Shown: one piece after another, positions 11,712 to 26,000 of the stretch
Layout of the letters: each line of letters begins with the position of its first letter
Numbering within the stretch: the first letter of the stretch is position 1
Notes under the pieces: generated by a model
Seen by the model: the letters and a program-made list of their open reading frames with translations, nothing else
Databases searched by the model: none
Told to the model about the DNA's origin: nothing
Source of the DNA: Gossypium raimondii
Taxonomy: Eukaryota > Streptophyta > Magnoliopsida > Malvales > Malvaceae
Length of the DNA: 64,000 bases
Direction of reading: 5' to 3'
Assembly (NCBI RefSeq): GCF_025698545.1
Contig: NC_068570.1
Location: 58,609,924-58,673,923 of the forward strand
Translations under genes and position numbers: made by a program

Positions 11712-12995
11712 TAAACAATAAAAACCTAAATTTGGGATTGGACGGTAATTTTGTCTATTTTGTAAGATTTTAGGCACACCCACAAAACGATAAAAGAATA
11801 AATAATTGTATAATATAATTGTTTAAGATGGAAAAAAATAAAAAAGGGGGTAATATTAAAGTTTTGAGCAAAAGAATGCATGTGAAACTTAGTTTTGAAG
11901 TTTTAATTTGAGAATTTTCGAATAATAAAGTTAACCTTATAACAATTATAATTAAACTATTTTGTATTTGTACAAATTATTAATATTTTTAGGTTTTATC
12001 GTTTGGCAATTAAAAAAACATAAATTATAAGTAGATAAAATCTATTTATCATTTTAATGTGAAAATTCTTTTAATTCTTTTATTTTAATATTACCTTTTA
12101 ATTATATTAGAAATATACTAAACAAATTTTATAAATTAAATTCAATTAATCAAATATCACCTACCGTCCATGCATAATACACATACTCAATCATAACGTA
12201 TATTATAATTTTAAATATCTCCTTGTAGTTTTTTATATTAGTATGTATAAAACCCATATTCAATCTTGCTTGAGCATTCAAATATATCAAATCCATATGA
12301 CCTTACTTTAATTTTATGATCCTTTTCTAGCTTCCAAAGTACAACCTTCATATTAAAAAGATATTCATGTAAACTTACAAACGCTTTGCACTACATCTTT
12401 CAATACCAAGTTCAGAGTTCGTGTTCGGAGTACGATTTTTTTCTTAGTTCCCAGGCTACAACCTTCTTTTTCATAAATATATAGAGCGAGACCAAATATG
12501 ATTCAAGCAAACTTCAAAAAACTTTGCACTGCATCATTCAACAAAACACTAAAGAAAAAGAAACCCACAAGACCATCCAGTAAAATCTCCCCCTTCCAGC
12601 AACACCACTGATTTATCACCAATATTCTTGATCCAGTCAGTCATCTCTTTCGGACCACACCAAATTTCGGACGATCCGATTCTTCGCCAATGCTTGCTCT
12701 TGACAGTCATCTAATAAGAGGATTAATATAGTACCAGGTAAAGGACTAATCAAGAACATATTCTGTGGAGAATACAACTATTGCAAACCCAACAAGGCAA
12801 ATAGGTTGTGTTGCATATGCAAAAGTCATTGCAGCATGGCGGAAGATAAGAACCTCGAAATTGGGTCAAAAGGGTCACAATGCAAAACCCTGTAGATCGA
12901 ATGAAATTAGTTTCACAAACCCAGAAAGAAGACTGAGGTATAGAATCTTAATGGGATTGGATACAAAACCGGCTTACCGGTTTAAGATAGATTCT
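11712..12995. other. Intergenic, including the UPF3 3' flank
   Basis: AT-rich up to about 12550. The less AT-rich stretch from about 12550 to 12995 lies just past the UPF3 stop on the transcribed strand and is probably its 3' untranslated region. No coding block was seen. Confidence 0.5.
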
Positions 12996-15900
12996 CTAAG
13001 AACCAGAGGATGATTTCTGAACCCAAACTTGTTTCTGCAAGTAGATAAGAGGAAATGAACATGAGAACCAAAGGTGAACAAAAGATGACAGATTCTGCAG
13101 TTGATTCTTCATGGGATTTACTGACCTCATGGGCTCCGGAGCTAGTAGCACCTCCTCTTTTTGAAGGCTTGACCTCACTTGATACGACAGATCCATCGGC
13201 TGCAGGGCCCCGGCCGAATTGTCGATTGGAACCTGCATGAATGTATCAATCAATATGACATTCTAGTACTACTGTACAAGACAACGATGCTGACTTGATC
13301 AAATTATAGATATGGACTATAACAGATTTCTGACGCAATATTACATCAATAGCTATGTCTCATTTCATTTCTCATTGGGTAATAACCGGAGGATCATAGG
13401 CAGAAAATGAGGTAAATTAGCTTCCCTCATTTCTAGCAAATTCAAATAGGATGACAACTTGATACAAGAACTATATACCAAATTCATCCACACTAGCAAA
13501 AACCAGATATTCATGTGCAGAAGCATTAATACCTTCCATGGATCGAGAGGCCTGCACTGATTGTATCAAACGCTCCTCGCTGGATTGTGAAACATCAGAA
13601 CGATGAAGAGGGGCCCATACACCACGATCAGGTCTATCCTTATTTCTTGTACGTTTTTCATGCTTCTCACTTCCAGAACCTGAACCATGCAATCCCTTTT
13701 TGATGAACTTATCATCTGAAACTCTTTTTGTATCACCATCAGATTTCAATGCAGGCATTTCATTAGGGACATGACCATTCATACCCGATCGTGTATTAGT
13801 TGGCTGGGGAGGTCTTTTGACAGTGTCCGGACTTTGAGTTTTCTGCTGAGGCTGGACTGCCGCTGAAGATTGATTTTGGCCCGCTTCATTTCTCAAAAGT
13901 ATGCTCCTTATTAACTTTCCACCAGCCTTGCGTCTTTGACCCTGTCTTGAAGCAGATGAACCAGGTGAATTTACTACAGGAGATGATGCACCCTGCTGTT
14001 CAGATGCACCCTCTGGCACCTAGGAATCCAAAAGGAGATCATCATTATATGCATCCATAAAATTGAAAGAACCAATTCAAAAGTCAACTCCATAAGCAAA
14101 TATAAAATGATTCTCAGCCCAGTATATATCAAACTTAAATATAGCTTAAAACGGACACCGTGAGGAATAAAAATGAGACAAATAAAATGAAAATATCTTA
14201 CATTAGGTGCCTCTCGATCTTTTGGTTTTAGGAGAAGGATCTTTTTCTTCCCAGAATCAGCAGAAAAAGTAATTCCAGTTACAGGACCATCAATGCCACA
14301 GACTGCAATGCAATTTGTTATTAAGCAAAAATACAAGGGAAGGAAATACAATGAAAAAGAAAAATTAAGAACCAAATGAAAAGGAGATAATTCAAACAAG
14401 TCCAGAGACAACAAAGCATCAACTTAAACATATATATGCAGAGACAATCAAAATGAACTGCAAATAGAATGGCAAGCGGCTCTTGCACTTGTTCCGGTAT
14501 AATAAATGATAACAGGGAAAAAAAAAAGAAAAAAAGGTCAGCATTATTTCACAACTTCACCCAGCCATATGAAATATAGAGATAATTTGTATTCTAAAGT
14601 ATGAACTCAAGTTGACCTAAAGATCCATCATGGAGGCTCCATTAAGCAAAACTTCAATGCATTCCCTTTTAAGGCACTATAAGAAAATAGCAGCAGCAGC
14701 ATATCAGTGTTACATGGGTCAGCTATATCTATAAAATGTATATAATCTCTCTGGTCTCCAAGTTATAAGGGAAGGGTCATCACAGGTAAAATTAAATGCA
14801 GAATAACAGGTGGCATTGGCATTGATAGCAGTTAAAGCGTACAAAAGTCCTTTTTCAGAAACATATAGAATTAGCTTCGCAATAAAACACATTCATAGAA
14901 CATGCTAAGCCTTCTGGTTAGCCATTTAATGAGATGTGTTAGCAGACAACTTTGAGCACTCACAGATTTATATTAATTTAACCCAGTAACAAACACGAGA
15001 ACAGCATGAGCCATTTTTATGTGCAAAAATAATCAATAACTTAGTTTCTTTCACTAGACCTGCATCATGCAAACATTCATGATTATAACACTAACAAGTT
15101 GGTATAAATGCTAACACAGATCTATGTGGATCATAACCTCTGCTAAGACTGTTTAAACCCTTACCAGTTCCATTCTCTCTCATTTCTTTCGCGACAGAAG
15201 TCACTAATTGATCCTCTTGCTTGGATGCTACAAAATAATTGGATTTTTTCCCACCTTTTGCACTGTCTTTTTGAATATACTGCCAATCAAACAAGTTTCA
15301 TCAAATGAGAAAATAACAAGCTATCCATCTTCAAAAATCAAACGCGCACACAAAGTAACACATGATCATTGGAAAGGATCATTTAGAATAACTTCATATG
15401 AAAGAGAGTCGATGAATACAATATTTTAGGATATCAAAACTTCATGCAAAATTTGCTCCAATGATTTGTAAAATATTAAAAGCATCCTACAAGCATTCAC
15501 CTAAGGATTCCATCCTACAAGCATTTCCAAAGGACTTTCAAGGTGCTTCAATTTTTAGAAACCAGCCAATTTTGACATCTTATTCAACCGCAAGTGCCTC
15601 AATAAGTTGCTTCCTAATAATCTTTACATGCAAGGAGAAAGCAAGAATAAATATGAACTAAGAACAGAGTCACAATTATAAAGCAGATGATCCAGATAAG
15701 CAAAAGCTATGCTCTTGTACAAATAAAAGGCCCCTGATTCACCAGTAGGACGACTTTATAAGAGAAATCTACAAAAATGCAAATATACTAATTTTCGGAA
15801 GTACTGAAAGGTTTATATTCATGTAGCAAAAGAACCATATGCTCAAATATCCAGCAATGAAATAAATAATAAAGCTATTGACACAGACCTTTTTCTTCTC

Positions 15901-17943
15901 AGATCCCTTGCCACTTGATCCAGGCTTGCCTGTAGACACAGCAGATATTTTTCTGCCAACCTTTCTTATAGTGATTGACCCCTATCATCAAAACAAACCA
16001 AAATGTGGTCACTAAAGGACAGCTTATTAATTCATTTCTGTTTCCATTTCCTTTTCCTGGAACAATTTTAAACACAAGGATCTCAAGAAAATAGTGACCC
16101 AATGAGACATTAGTAAATATTAGACCGCAGCATGTGTGACAGACATCTCATGGACACTTTCTGGTCAAATTGGATTCTAATAATTCAAGTGGAAATTTAA
16201 GAGGAAAAGAAACCATGCAAATACCTTTTCTGTCAACGATATGCCCATCATGTTTTAATAAAGTTGGATCACACAGATGCAAGCGCAATGAACTAAAAAT
16301 AACAAAATGATATAAACTTGCAACTCTTCCAAGGTAAAATACCTGAGTTCCACTCTTGGCAGCTCGTTTCTGACGCACAAATTCCATTAGTGGTGTAACA
16401 ACAGGAGCTTCTTTTGGAGCACCTAGAAAAGAATAAAGTACAGCCAAGGAAATCACACTCATATTAGGGTGGCAAAAACTCAGAACTAGATTTAACAATT
16501 TTTTATTCCTTCTACCATAACTAACCAGATAGTTCTGCTTCTTTTCTCTCCAACTGAATCTCAGCACTGGGAAGATTCTCAACAGGTTTTGCAATCAATT
16601 TGAGAAATTCCAGATAATCAGGATCTAGTTTCATAAAAGAAAAAGAAGATTTAGTACAAGATAAAAAGCTATAACTATCATTTCAATGTTAGTTAGAAAA
16701 GCTTCTGTTAAATATATGTGCCTAACAATAAACTCCTTTTCTTTTTATTAAAAAAAATGCACCTTTGAAAATGGTCCCTTCACGACCATCCTTTTTAGAG
16801 CTGGACTTTGGTACACGCTGTGAAGGAGCATATTCAACAACGGCCTTAAATTGAGTACCTGAAATAAGGGGCATCAAAATGATAAATTAGAATAGAAGGA
16901 TCAATGGGTATATTAAACTCAGAGACAAAGAAATTAACATATTGCGATCAAATTGAACAAATGCAAACAACAGTTGTATTTCACATTTTTAGAAAGAATT
17001 CCGTAAGCTGTCCTCTAAACCAACAGTTCATAAGCGTCGTAAAGGATCAACCATTTAACCATAACGTACCCTTCTCATTAACAAATATATGCCCATCAAA
17101 GAACTCAGCAAACTCAAAGACATCTTCAGGCCTATTGAAGTTTATGTAGGCTCGGGAGTAACTCTGTTGCTTATGGCTGCAAGTGTTTCAAGAACCAACC
17201 AAAAAAAATCCATAAGGATCAAAAAATGGAGTAAAGGAAAATAACTAAATAAAAGCATGTTCAAATTAAAATTTCAAAAGTTTCTTAATTTTCCATAATG
17301 TTCAATCATATCTTAGTTAAATTCATCTTCTTCCCAAGCCTTCTACTATGACCAACATTTAGTTGGCCAAAATATATATATGACTAGCATTTACAGGATT
17401 GAAATTTATGATAATTTCTTTTAATTCCATGCAGTTCTCCAAGAAGCAAAGAAAGGAAACATAGTGAAGAAAACCATATTCCTAGCTTAAAAAATACATA
17501 AAAGAATAACCTTAGCTCTGAAATTAGTTTCAAATTTTAACTTTCAATTATTCCAACCTACCCCCCCCCCCCGGCTTCTTCCCAGCTGCTAAAGAACAAG
17601 AAATTACTGTCTTAATCCAAACAACAAAACTTAATCTTATCAAATACCAACTCTTAAAGGCATAAACAAGAAATTCAACAGTGCAATCACAAATTGTGCC
17701 TAATTGGATACCCTAGGAACTAAACTAGAAAACAAAATACAAATAACCCCCCCCCCAAAAAAAAGAAACGAAATAAGGAAAATTAAAAGTTGGAAACCCT
17801 AACCTGGACTTGCCGAGACGGAAAGAGAACCAATTATAACGATCGGAGAAACGATCGTCGATTTGAGAAATAATAAAGGGTTCGGTGACGGACGGTGGTA
17901 GATGCCTTATCACCACTTTCGTTTTACGCAACGGCTCCTTCAT
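12996..17943 (-). CDS. UPF3: Regulator of nonsense transcripts UPF3, 11 exons
   Basis: UPF3 bridges the exon junction complex to UPF2/UPF1 in nonsense-mediated mRNA decay and shuttles between nucleus and cytoplasm. Exons by eye: 17943-17804, 17176-17070, 16858-16763, 16624-16526, 16422-16343, 15981-15889, 15279-15165, 14302-14202, 14019-13479, 13232-13126 and 13034-12996. Phase is kept throughout, giving 505 residues; Arabidopsis has about 482. The Smg4/UPF3 RNP-like domain fills roughly residues 5-170 (KVVIRHLPPSV, then DRYNWFSFRLGKS, then PLMEFVRQKRA). A basic, low-complexity C-terminal half carries RNKDRPDRGVWAP at 402-414, the conserved exon-junction-complex binding motif. The protein ends VWVQKSSSGS. 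Exon 9 begins with GTG after its AG acceptor and is not a translation start. It lies in tandem with PEX2. Confidence 0.96.
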
Positions 17944-18530
17944 CTCGATTTCTCTTCCTCAAATTCCTTCGGGTTTTTTAGGGATTCAATTTCCAGTTTC
18001 TTTTATTTCTAAAGTCTTAACGCAAAAGTTTTTCGTACGAGAGTCTCTTTTTGCACAGGGATTTTTATTTTCTTTTTCCCTTTTTAATAATTTATTTATT
18101 ATTTTTATTTTATTATTAAAATACTAAAATTTATAATTTATAATTAATTTGTAGATAATCTCTACTAATACTTAATTAAATAATTAACTATAAAATCAAA
18201 TTAATTTATTTAAATTTATAGCGGTAATTTAGGTATAATTTTTAATTTCAATCCTTCTCCTATTTAAACATTAAGATTAGTCTCTTTACTTTAATTTATT
18301 AAGATTTGCTCCTTATACTCTACTAAAATTACGAAGAATCTAATTAGGCAGCACTACTAAACCTTCATGTTAAGTCGGTACTCTAGAAATTAGTTGTTCG
18401 ATAATTTATATTAGGAAAAATGATCGGTTCATCGAATTATATGCAACAAAATGGAAAAACAGTAGTGTAAGTTCAAGTGTTTACCAATAATTAGATTGAT
18501 TTTATAGTTTTTGTATAGGACAATGATCAG

Positions 18531-18700
18531 GGGCGGAGCCATGGAGCTGGCAGGGGTTCCGGCCCCCTTAAAATGAAAATTATTTCATTTAAATTTTTTT
18601 ATAATTAATAAATTTTAAATTAATAATGATAAAATTGCACTTTGACCCCTTAAATACGATAAAAATTTTATTTAATCCTTTAAAAATTATAAAGATATAG
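18531..18700. repeat. Dispersed repeat with GGGGCGGAGCC end
   Basis: A sharp GC-rich start (CAGGGGCGGAGCCATGGAGC, then GGTTCCGGCCCCC) falls abruptly into AT-rich sequence with ATAAAATTGCACTTTGACCC. A similar start (GCAGGGGCGAACGGAG) followed by similar AT-rich text lies in MTV1 intron 1 at about 23402-23580. It is non-coding, and its class is unknown. Confidence 0.45.
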
Positions 18701-20261
18701 ACTATTAAAATGGTGAAATTATGTTTTACTATCTAAAAAATATACAATTTAATTCCACCCAAAAAATTCATAATTAAGTCAAGTTAATTTCACCAAATGT
18801 CCTCAATTATAATTCAGAATCTAAATTGGTTTCCCAACTTAAAATTGTTTTAATTGTGTCATCAATATTTTAATATTATATCAATTAAGTCCTTCATTAG
18901 CTTAGCCATTAGCTTGGGCATTAAATGTCACTTTAAATTTGACACGAAACATATTTAAAATACATGGACCAAATTATAAACACATGTATACCTATTGCAT
19001 AGGCATCTTTAATCTATCCAGTAAAAGAAGGCTTACATTTTATTGACATTCTTTTTATGGTACAATTTATATTCTTTTTTTATGTCAAAATCAAGTTATT
19101 CGTGCCATAAATACACACAAGTTTACAATTTAATCAATGTATTTTAATACGATTCACGTTAGATCCAAACTAGCAATTAAGATCTAAATTGACAACTATA
19201 CCAATAAAAGGGCTAATTGAGAATACTAATACTTTAAGGATTCAAGTATAATATTTTGATGTTTAGGGATTAATTTAGAATATAGATAATAATTTGAGGA
19301 TGCTTAGTTAATTAACCCAAAATTATTTTAATAAAACAATACTTTCATAATTTAAATATAAAAACCATGTTTTTTTTTATATTTCCATTCAAGTTCAAGT
19401 TGTATATGCAGTAAGTATATATATGTTTATAATTTAATTCACATATTTTACATATATTTCGTCTTAAATTGAGTTGTCATTTAGCATTCAAACTCAAAGA
19501 CAAAAGCAAGGGAGCAGGCAGTAGCCTTGATCCCCCTAAAAATGATAGATTTGTGATTTAATCACTTACAATTTTAAGAAATTACATATTAGTATAATGG
19601 TAAAATTGTATTTTAGCCCCTAATAATTTATGATTCATCTATGGCCCTCATAAAGTAATTTTCTAGGTTCGTCCCTACTTAAACAAATAAGTAGACTAAC
19701 ATAAAGACTTATTAATAGAACATGAATATTTTGAGAACTCAATTAATAATATCTTAAAGTTCAAACCAATTTAAAATTTGAACCAAATGTTTAATAAAAT
19801 TATCCTAAAAAGTAATTTTGAAACATTTAAAAAAGTTTAATTTTGAATTTCACCCTTATACTTTTATAAAATTAAAAACTTAATCTATATATTCTAATTC
19901 GTCATAACTTGGTCCTCATACTTTACAAAAACCAATAAATTAGTATAGTTGTTGGAAAACGCATGAACTTATACAGTTAATTTTGCTAATCTATTGTATA
20001 CAATTTGAGGAACACTTAATTTTTGTTAATATTTTGCATATAAATTATTAAACAGTTAACTTTCAAGGCATCGAATTTAAGGTGAAGGTTTAATATTATA
20101 CAAAATAATTAAATTAATTTCTTAACTTTCGTAAAATATAAAAATAAATCATGATAAATTAAAATAAACATATCAATTTTATAAAATAAAAGGTAAATTT
20201 GGAAGTTAAGAAAACAATAAAAGGACAAAACACAAAATATTGTCTTTGTTGTCACCTTTTC

Positions 20262-20400
20262 CTAAGTGAAGATATCAAATAAGAAATTAAGAAAAGGACG
20301 AAACCCTAATTGGATTGCATTCAATCAAAATTCAACAATTGTCTCAATCCTTTTCAATCAAGCAAGTAGATCGATTTTGATATCTTCAATTTCAATCAAT
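20262..20400 (+). repeat. Diverged duplicate of the MTV1 5' leader
   Basis: This block repeats the order of motifs found just before the MTV1 ATG (about 22815-22985). Shared elements are GAAGATATCAAATAA/GAAGAAATCAAATAA, CCCTAATTGGATTGCATTCAA (one T/C change), CAATCAAA, AATTCAACAA, TTTTCAATCAA, TAGATC and TTCAATCAA. It is followed by AT-rich sequence with no copy of MTV1 exon 1. Confidence 0.65.
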
Positions 20401-20460
20401 TTATTTTAAATAATATTTATATATATATATATATATTAGGATTTTTCCCAATTCGATCAG

Positions 20461-21011
20461 TAAATTATACTCAATATCATTAAATTATTGATGTTTTGGT
20501 CATTTAATTTTAAAATGTTGCAACATAGTTATTGAATTATTCGAATTTTTTTATTTAAGTCATTGAATTATTTGAAATTTTTTATTTAAGTCATTGGACT
20601 GTTAAGTTATTTATTTAAAAAGTCCGGTTAGCGAGCTCTGATTGACGATTCAATGATCAGTATAGTGGATCAATACCACTGACGAGTAAAATAACATACT
20701 TTAGATCAAAATCAATTTGACAGTTAATGTTAGAGATCAAAGAGAAAGTTATTTGGATTTTGGTTCGCAAATTTGTGACGTTTAAAGCTATTCCTTAAAA
20801 AAAAAAACTTAACTATAGAAGAGAAGGATAATGAGAGCTTTTGATTGGCACAGGTGGTGCAAACAGGGAATGCCATACAATAATGATTTTATAGTCCAGT
20901 GACTTAAATGAAAACTTTTTAATAGTTTAGTGACCATTTTTTAACTTTTTTAAGTTGAATGACCAAACCAAAAACTTACTGATAGTTTAGTGACATTCGA
21001 TATACTTTACC
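20461..21011. repeat. MITE-like element with long terminal inverted repeats, copy 2
   Basis: Same family and orientation as the copies at 11186 and 50071. The shared core includes GATTCAATGATCAGTATAGTGG, GAGTAAAATAACAT and GGCACAGGTGGTGCAAACA. The ends carry the inverted GTCACTAAATTATT-type arms, though the left end is degraded. Non-coding. Confidence 0.6.
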
Positions 21012-23032
21012 TCTAAAATAATATTAATAGATTTTTGAAATTGAAGAATCAATTTAAAATTTAGTCCATGATTTAAGAATGTGCAATGAAATTAACCAAA
21101 CAATATAATAAGAATTTTAATTTTTGACAATAGCTAAATTATCATATTGGTATCTCGAAATTCTTACTTATTGTTTTTTGATAGAAAGTTTAGAACTAAC
21201 CATTGTTTCTTTCGAACCCTTAAATAAGAGGGTAATATTTTTCAATGCTATCGAACCCATATCATTTTTTATTGGTAACAATGTCGATACCAACTGAGTT
21301 AAGACTCAATATATATATATATTTTTAAACTTGTCATTTTCTCGCAAGTGTATTGCGTTTTAATTTTTTTTAGATTTTTTTTTATTTTTCATGTTTTTTA
21401 TTCATCTCTATTATTCTTCATTTTGCCCTTTCTCTCTTTACGGAGGACAGAATAAACCAGAGTTAAAACAAAAAATTACTTTCTTTTTTCATTCATTTTT
21501 ACAATTCGGCTCCTCTAACCTCCTTCGCTGCAACTCTTCGGTGTTTTTCAAAATTAGATTAAGAATTACCTGAGATATTAATTCGAAGAAAAATAAAAAG
21601 AATTAATCAATTTACAAACCGGTTGAATCAAAATTTATAAATTTTAATTTTTTATAATTTTATAATAATTTATTTAATTTATGTCAAGCAGATTAGGCAC
21701 ATTTGATCACTTATCCAATTTCTTCAAATATAATTTATTTATTTAAAAAATTATAAAATATTAGTATTCAAATTTAAGTATCTATAATTTAAAAATTTAA
21801 TAAATGAAAAATATAACTATAAAAAATGTATATATAAACACGAAATATTAAATGAGGGATAAAAATTAAATTAATAAAATAATACCAATGAACTTAAATA
21901 GACTTAACTCTTAATCATTTTAAATATGGAAGAGTTAGTGTAAAATTTGAAGAAAAAAACTTTTGAGTTAAATTTATATATAGACTTAACTATGTGTGGT
22001 TGGATTCAAATAAGAAGTGCTTATGGATCGAGTCGGACTAAATATGATATTAATATACTTTATATTTGTTTAAGCTTAACCCAACCCAAAATATAAGTAT
22101 AAAATTTTATTCAAATCCGTTCATATTTACAAAAACTAATCCAAGCTCATTTTAGGCCCGTCCATATTAATTTTTAATTTTTTAAAATATTTATATTATA
22201 TTATTTAATAATTATATATATATTTTATTTATTGAAAGTTTTATATAGTTATCTTAACATTATTTTAATGTTTATATTAGAGTAGTATTATATATTTAGT
22301 ATAAGTTTAATTTTTTTAATGTGTTGTAAATTACATAATACAAAGCATTATAAACTTAAAAACGAGCCATATCAGGATCAGTCTTTTAATGTTCAAGTTT
22401 GAACCGACTCATATTTTAAACAGGTATAATTTTTTTCTCAAACCTATTTTTCAAACCTAATAAATTTTGCCCAAATCCTTCGAAATTTCGAGTGGACTTT
22501 CGGGTCTAAACAGATAACTCAAGTAATCCAAACCTGACATAGTCTCGCACAGAAACGACACAAGCTGGGTGAAATGGAATTACATGTATCAAATTGACAC
22601 AAAAATAAAATATAAAGCATCAAACTGAGAATTTATCTATTGTACAGGGGCTAAATTAACTATTAAGCCAAAAATAATTGAAACGTTTAAGAAAGCTATA
22701 AAAGTCAAAACAACCAAATCATGTCTTCGGCTCTTCGCTCTCTTCCTTTTCCCTCTGTTTACGTTTTGAAGTTTTCAGATTATGGTTTTTAGTTTTTACC
22801 TATTTTTCCATTTCTTAAAGGCGAAGAAATCAAATAACAAACGGACGGTACCCTAATTGGATCGCATTCAAATTCCGCTATTAATTGCAATCAAATCGAA
22901 AATTCAACAACATTTTTTCATCATTTTCAATCAAAACGATCAAAGCGAATAGATCAAATATTGAACTCTTCGAATTCAATCAAGTTTTGAATTTAAGAGT
23001 TTTTTTTTGTTTTTTTTTCTTCAATTTTCGGA

Positions 23033-26000
23033 ATGGATTCCAGCAGGCGAGCGGTGGAATCGTATTGGAGATCGCGGATGATCGATGCGGCAACCTCTAA
23101 TGAAGACAAAGTAACACCCGTTTATAAGTTAGATGAGATCGCCGAACTCTTGAGATCTTCGCATGTTAGTATCGTGAAAGAGGTCGCCGAGTTTATCTCG
23201 AAACGACTCGATCACAAAAGTCCGATCGTTAAACAAAAGGTGATTTCATTCAATTCGCTTCGAATTTGTTTCATTTTGCTTAAATGTAGTACATTATGGG
23301 AAAATTTTCGTCTAGTAGTTAAGTAATGGTCGTATAATTTAACCAAAGTTCAATGTGGTTCTAAAATGAAATGGCAACTGATTAAAAAGCAAGGAAAGGA
23401 GCAGGGGCGAACGGAGAAATTTTTTTGGGCGGGAATTAAATTATATATTTTTACAATTTTAATAAACTATATATTTTTGAAGGATTAAATCAAATATTTA
23501 ACATTTTTAAGCAAAGTACAATTTTATCATTATTAATCTAAAATTTTATAAACTATAAAGGCTTTTATGAGAAATTTTCCACTGGAGAGGAGTCTAATTA
23601 TTCAAAAGCGATGAAGTTTTGTCATGTGAATGTTGTGAGTTACTGCATGGTTACGTGCGGGCGAATTGTATCCTAAGATTAAAAATTATCAAAACATGTT
23701 GATACTTGGTTGTTAGTGATATTTTGCAGGCTTTGAGGTTGATAAAATATGTTGTGGGAAGGTGTGGTGTGGAGTTTAGGAGAGAGATGCAGAGGAACTC
23801 AATCGCGGTGCGTCAGTTACTTCATTACAAGGGGGAGCCTGATCCTTTGAAGGGGGATGCACTCAATAAGGCTGTAAGGGACAATGCTCAAGAGACTATT
23901 TCAGCTATATTTGCAGAGGACAATAATAGCAGCAAGCCTTCGCCTGCTGATGATCTGAATAAACGAATACAAGGATTTGGAAATACAAACTTTGAAACGC
24001 CTGTAGATGATAAGAAATCAATTCTCAGTGAGTTTGTTGGCATTGGATGTGCATCTATCAAGCAGGGAATTAGTAGTCTCACTCAGGTTCATTCGTTTAG
24101 AAAGAATGACAACGGAAAGAACAAGGGTCCTACGCTTCGAAGGTCATTGACTACAGAAATTGACAATTCTGATAGGTATGAACCAGTTGTATTGCCCAAT
24201 GACACTCAAGGAGTTTCCATGAATACTGCCAGTGGACCTTGGGGGCAGGACTTAGGAGAACTCAAGACAGAAACAAAAAATGGGGAACCCAGCTCAAATC
24301 ATTCAGTGACTAAAACTCGTGAAGAGAGATTATTGGAAACCATAGTGACATCTGGTGGTGTTCGTCTACAGCCTACTCGAGATGCCATTCAATCTTTTCT
24401 AGTGGAGGCTGCAAAGCTTGATGCATTAGCTTTAAGTCATGCGCTTGAATCTAAGCTTCTATCGGCAATATGGCAGGTAACTCTTTGCTCCTATTTACTG
24501 AATCATGAGATGACAAGGCCACTGGCAGTGATAGTGGGGGAGGGAGGTGCTTAGCTGAAACGTTGGCTATCTACCCTAACGCATAACACCTATTCATGCA
24601 GGCACCCTGTTCTGATTAGATGATCATGTGTCATATTTCTGATAATTTTATATTGATTTTTCCTCCTCCACCCCCCCCCCCCAAATAGTGGAAGTATTTA
24701 TCTTTTAATTTTAACTAGAATTATTGATGATCAGGTTCGCATGAAAGCTGTGTGCGTGCTTGAGTCCATTCTGAGGAAAAAACATGAGCATTTCCTAATT
24801 GTGGCTTCTTATTTTACCGAGAACAAAGATGCTGTTTTGAGATGTTCTGAGTCTCCCCAAACTTCTCTCAGAGAAAAGGCTAACAAGGTAAATGTACAAC
24901 CCGTTGCTTTACGTTTAAACCGAAAGATAATATATCTTCTTTCTTATGATTTAAGATCCAGCATAGAGCACTGTTTTTGGTGGCATGCTTTTTGAGGGGT
25001 TTTCCCCCTGTTGTTTTGCAAAACAGCTATATTAAGCTCTAATTCAGTAATCTAATGTAATTAGAATATAGGAAAATTCATCCAACTCATTCTTGAGAAC
25101 TTCCTTTTAGGGACAGGAAATTTTCTTTTGGTTTCATGATAAAGTGTAGGAAGACTAATTGAACTTTCCCTCTTGTTGAGTTCATTAAAGTCTTGCATTG
25201 AATTGGTGGCATATTTATGCATATCCAAGTTGATTAGTGTACTAGTTTCTTCTTATAAAATAATATATATTTATCTAGGAAATTTTTGCTATCGTCCAGA
25301 AATGGAAATAGACCCTTCAGGTTGATTTGTTTGTGGTTTTGCTTTTTTTATTATTGTGGAAAACTTTCTCGTTACTTTTTGTTCTAACTTACAAATTCAG
25401 ACATTCTAATGCTTGATTCTTGACAGTTGTCAGATTTCGTTTCAGTTCCTTTCTTTTGGTTTCTCTTCTGCATAAATGAATATATTCATGATCTTTGTAC
25501 GATCATTGTGTTTTATCTTTAATGCTTTGGTTCTTAATGTTAGACGACTTTGAGTAGTTATTATGTACACTAAATGCTAATTTAGAGCTGGTAGGGATAC
25601 TTGTTTTTTGCGTTAAGGAAGTACATGTTACAGTCGAGTGGTTGAGTTTGACATATATATGGTATTGGTAAACAGGTATTGATCCTTTTGAATGGGGAAC
25701 AGATAGGAGGTTTGGCAAGTCATTCAGAAAAGTCTTTGAACGCGGAGACGACACCTGTTCAAATGCCTGACCTGATAGACACTGGTGACCAGGATGATTG
25801 TAATGAACTAGATAATTCCACCAAAAACCAACATGATCAAAAGACTCCGAATCTGACTGTAAACCCACTTATGGATGAGTTATTAGTAGATGACCTGGGT
25901 GCTGGTCTCAGCACCAGGGAACAGAAAAATGATGATGATCCCTTTGCAGATGTCTCATTTCACACTGGTGAGGGTAGAGAAAGTGTGGGTGATCTCTTCT

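Larger units (their letters stand above)
18131..22720. other. AT-rich intergenic stretch between UPF3 and MTV1
   Basis: UPF3 and MTV1 point away from each other across about 5 kb. The stretch holds a repeat starting CAGGGGCGGAGCCATGGAGC (18531), a related tract near 19500-19680, a duplicated MTV1 leader (20262-20400), a MITE copy (20461-21011) and a retroelement-like tract at about 22020-22560. No exon-like coding was found. Confidence 0.6.

Noticed and set aside
17944-23032. Shared bidirectional promoter of UPF3 and MTV1
   Set aside because: The two genes diverge but start codons are about 5 kb apart with several repeats between them, so a shared core promoter is unlikely.
25503-25868. 121-residue open frame on the minus strand
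   Set aside because: Antisense to MTV1 exon 4 and its intron; no family match.
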